DNA of 64,000 nt from Palsa-504 sp963787645 (GTDB taxonomy: Bacteria; Actinomycetota; Actinomycetes; Streptosporangiales; Streptosporangiaceae): positions 868,001 through 932,000 of the forward strand of contig CAWBDS010000011.1 in the NCBI GenBank assembly GCA_963787645.1, given 5' to 3'. Below are positions 62,081-64,000 of this stretch, piece after piece (position 1 is the stretch's first letter; every line of letters begins with the position of its first letter). The translations under genes and the position numbers were made by a program. Below the pieces are notes generated by a model. That model did not search any database. It was not told the origin of the DNA and worked only from the letters and a program-made list of their open reading frames with translations.

Positions 62081-63337
62081 CAGGCACCCAGGTTGCGGGT
62101 GGTGTAGGAGTTGCGGAACTTGCCCGTGGGGTCGAGGCGGCGGGCCAGGGTGAGGAATGCGGGCAGCCGCTCGTAGCGGGCGTGCAGGTCCTCGGGCGGG
62201 GTGGTGAAGACCTTCCCCCAGTGCGGCCGGGGGCTGAACGGGGCCAGCTTTTGCTCCACCTGCGCGACCACGGGGAGGACGGCCGCGGGATCGGCGACCC
62301 AGGTGAAATGGAAGGCCACGCTCTCCTGGCGGTAGGCGGTGCTGAGCCACAGCTCATCGGCGGCGATGCGCCGGATCTCGCAGATCCGCAGCACCGGGGC
62401 GAGGCAGTCGCGGATCGCGTCCAGGGCGTGCAGGGCGGGGACGGCGTGCGCGACCGGGAGCAGGTACTCGGACTGGAGCTCATCGCCCGCGCTGGGCTTG
62501 AACTCGGGGCGGAAGTGCGGGAGCCGGTCGTACCAGCGGCCGGGCACGCCGAGCTGTTGGGTGCATGCGTCGGGCGACGCGCCCGGCACCGGGTTGCGGG
62601 CCGCGGGAGCAGGCTTGGCCGTGAACCACGATGTCTGTGTGACTGACGGGGGTTCGGGGCGGGATTTGAGCCAGATCTGGGTGAGGCGAGGGGCTTGCCA
62701 GTCGGTGAACAGGCTCACGCTGTAGGCGCTGGTCATCAGGTCGGTGAAGTAGGCATCCAGGGCGTCCAGGGGCAGGTTCTCGTAGACTCGCTGGCTGACC
62801 TCGAAGGACGGGACCAGGTCCAGGGTCAGGCTGACCACCACGCCCAGCGCGCCGAGGTGGACCACGGCGCCTTCGAAGTCCGGGTCGCCGCGGTGCAGCT
62901 CGAACCAGGTCGCCGTCCGAGGTCACGAGGAGCAGGCCAGCTACCGCGGCGGCCAGGTTCTGATTCGCGGCGCCGGAGCCGTGGGTGGCGGTGGCGCACG
63001 CGCCGGCCACCGAGATGTGCGGCAGCGAGGCCAGGTTGGCCAGGGCGAAGCCCTGGCGGTCCAAGCGCGGGGCGAGCTCGGCGTAGCTCAGGCCCGCGGC
63101 GACCCGGGCCACCGAACGAGCCGAGTCCACCGAGACCTCGGCCGGCAGGCCGGCCAGGGTGACCTGGGCGCCCGGCGAGTCCGCCATGTCGTTGAACGAA
63201 TGCCCGGTGGCCAGCACCTTGATCCGGTCCGCCTTGGTCACCGCGAGCTGGAGCTCCGAAACCGTGGCCGGGCGGTAGAAGTCCGGGGCGCCGAAGGTCA
63301 CGTTGCCCGCCCAGTTCGTCTGCGGTCGCACGCTCAC
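62080..63337 (-). CDS. FAD-linked aldonolactone/alditol oxidase, frameshifted
   Basis: VAO-type FAD enzyme: RPATVSELQLAVTKADRIKVLATGHSFNDMA, in which the GHSF His is the usual covalent FAD site; SLPHISVAGACATATHGSGAAN; then the ALO domain VHLGALGVVVSLTLDLVPSFEVSQ and RRLDPTGKFRNSYT at the end. About 420 aa, the size of bacterial alditol oxidases (AldO/XyoA) and L-gulono/arabinono-lactone oxidases. An extra base at about 62903-62904 (GGTTCGAG for GGTCGAG) breaks the frame between SDGDLV and ELHRGDPDFEGAVVHL. Start GTG 63337. Probably a working gene with a sequence error, but it could be a pseudogene. Confidence 0.8.
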
Positions 63338-63351
63338 TCCTTCGGCTCCCG

Positions 63352-63828
63352 GTGATGGCCCGTGTTTCCCCGCACCCCCCGGCGGACCCCGCAGTGGCGG
63401 TGGCCACCCTACCTGCCAGGACAGATCCTATGGCGCGACACGGAAGGAACGTTGACCTGAGGATTGCGAACCGCACCGCGGTGCGCGTGGGCGTGGCCAC
63501 GGTGGCCGCGGGCGGCTTCCGGACCCTGGACGACACCGCTGACCCGACCTTCAACCAGCTACTGGGCGTGAACGACAACGGGTTGATCGCGGGGTACTTC
63601 GGCTCCGGGGCGCAGGGTCACCCGAACATGGGCTACCTGCTGGACGGGGCCAGCTACCAGGGCGAGAACTTCCCCGGTTCGGTGCAGACCCAGGTGACCG
63701 GGCTGAACAACCGCGGTGTCACGGTCGGCTTCTGGTCCAACACCAACATGGGGGGTGGGCATGGACGCCAACTTCGGGCGGGTCGGCCAGGCAACACCGA
63801 CGGCTTCCTCGCCGCCCCCGCACGGTAA
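63352..63828 (+). pseudogene. Fragment of a HAF-repeat-like extracellular protein
   Basis: The central part reads GGFRTLDDTADPTFNQLLGV, NDNGLIAGYFGSGAQGHPNM, then GYLLDGASYQ and VTGLNNRGVTVGFWSNTNMG. These two motif units resemble the HAF/propeller-type repeats of secreted proteins. The first 35 residues are low-complexity and not signal-like, and after NTNMG the frame degenerates while another frame (MDANFGRVGQ) looks better. Likely a truncated, frameshifted copy. Confidence 0.5.
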
Positions 63829-63837
63829 ACCCCGGAT

Positions 63838-64000
63838 TCAGCGCCCTGCCGTCCAGCTGGACGGCAGGGCGCTGCCGTACCAGAACTCGATGATGTGCCG
63901 GGCGATCGACACCTTGGGCGGCAGGGCCAGCTCCCCGGCCTGCAGCGCGGCCAGCAGACCGGCCCGGCTCCACCAGCGGGCCTCGGCCAGCTCGTCGTCG
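63838..64000 (-). CDS. NUDIX hydrolase C-terminus (NudC-like), partial
   Basis: The window ends inside this minus-strand gene. The last 53 residues read DDELAEARWWSRAGLLAALQ, AGELALPPKVSIARHIIEFW, then a Pro/Ser tail and TGA at 63838. The EARWWSR-(x)n-LPPxxSIARxxIExW ending is characteristic of NADH pyrophosphatase (NudC)-type NUDIX proteins. The Nudix box itself lies outside. Confidence 0.75.
   Translation of the reverse strand, partial: DDELAEARWWSRAGLLAALQAGELALPPKVSIARHIIEFWYGSALPSSWTAGR
63841..63872. terminator. Perfect 32-bp palindrome at the NUDIX gene end
   Basis: A 16-bp arm starting GCGCCCTGCCGTCCAG is followed at once by its exact reverse complement, immediately before the stop codon of the partial NUDIX gene and 12 bases from the end of the opposing fragment. 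It encodes the last codons and could act as a strong hairpin terminator for both strands. Confidence 0.6.

Overview
High-GC actinobacterial DNA. The evidence is strong GC bias at third codon positions, many GTG starts with 4-base GTGA/ATGA overlaps, a CsbD protein, DUF3052, DUF222/HNH, a PadR-controlled FtsX-type ABC system and an otsA-type trehalose synthase. The genus cannot be read safely; a soil actinomycete with many paralogues fits. The window looks like a flexible part of a chromosome: intact operons lie between gene relics, duplicated genes and nested mobile elements. No rRNA gene, complete tRNA gene or CRISPR array was seen.

Layout. 1-8.4 kb is a decay zone: an integrase relic, two paralogous membrane sensors (one truncated), three copies of a ClpC-N-domain gene (one intact, one frameshifted, one cut down beside a tRNA 3' end), an APH-family kinase, and relics of a P-loop kinase, a TsaC/Sua5 protein and lysS. 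8.4-10.5 kb holds a universal stress protein and small membrane or secreted proteins. 10.6-20.2 kb is the most distinctive intact block, a divergon. Leftward run a WD40 protein, an anchored coiled-coil protein, two ATP-grasp ligases and an M20 dipeptidase. Rightward run a third ATP-grasp, a peptidase-S51-like protein and two alpha/beta-hydrolase esterases. The three ATP-grasps are each 407 aa. I infer a pathway that joins amino-acid-like units by amide bonds and trims them; product and function are unknown.

20.2-31 kb: a HTH/zinc-finger protein, otsA, a MacB-like ABC pair broken by an IS110 element with a readable candidate bridge RNA, a DUF222/HNH gene, the collapsed remains of an alpha-E/transglutaminase/permuted-ATP-grasp cluster, and sthA. 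31-37 kb: sugar porter, HtrA-like protease, S53 protease and MreB/FtsA-like ATPase. 37-44.4 kb: PadR plus two tandem ATPase/FtsX modules in one operon. 44.5-51 kb: small enzymes and exporters.

51-60.8 kb: one serine hydrolase (beta-lactamase superfamily) gene is split by an 8.6-kb element encoding integrase, a small HTH protein and a large zinc-ribbon protein. That integrase gene is itself split by a 4.5-kb Tn554-like element with three genes. IS110, the outer element and the inner element all sit inside codons for a conserved catalytic motif (ABC H-loop, YxN of serine hydrolases, first Arg of tyrosine recombinases). 60.8-64 kb: DUF1349-like protein, methyltransferase, aldonolactone/alditol oxidase and a NUDIX end. 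About a dozen genes carry single-base frameshifts, including core genes such as sthA, so some of the apparent decay may be consensus error.
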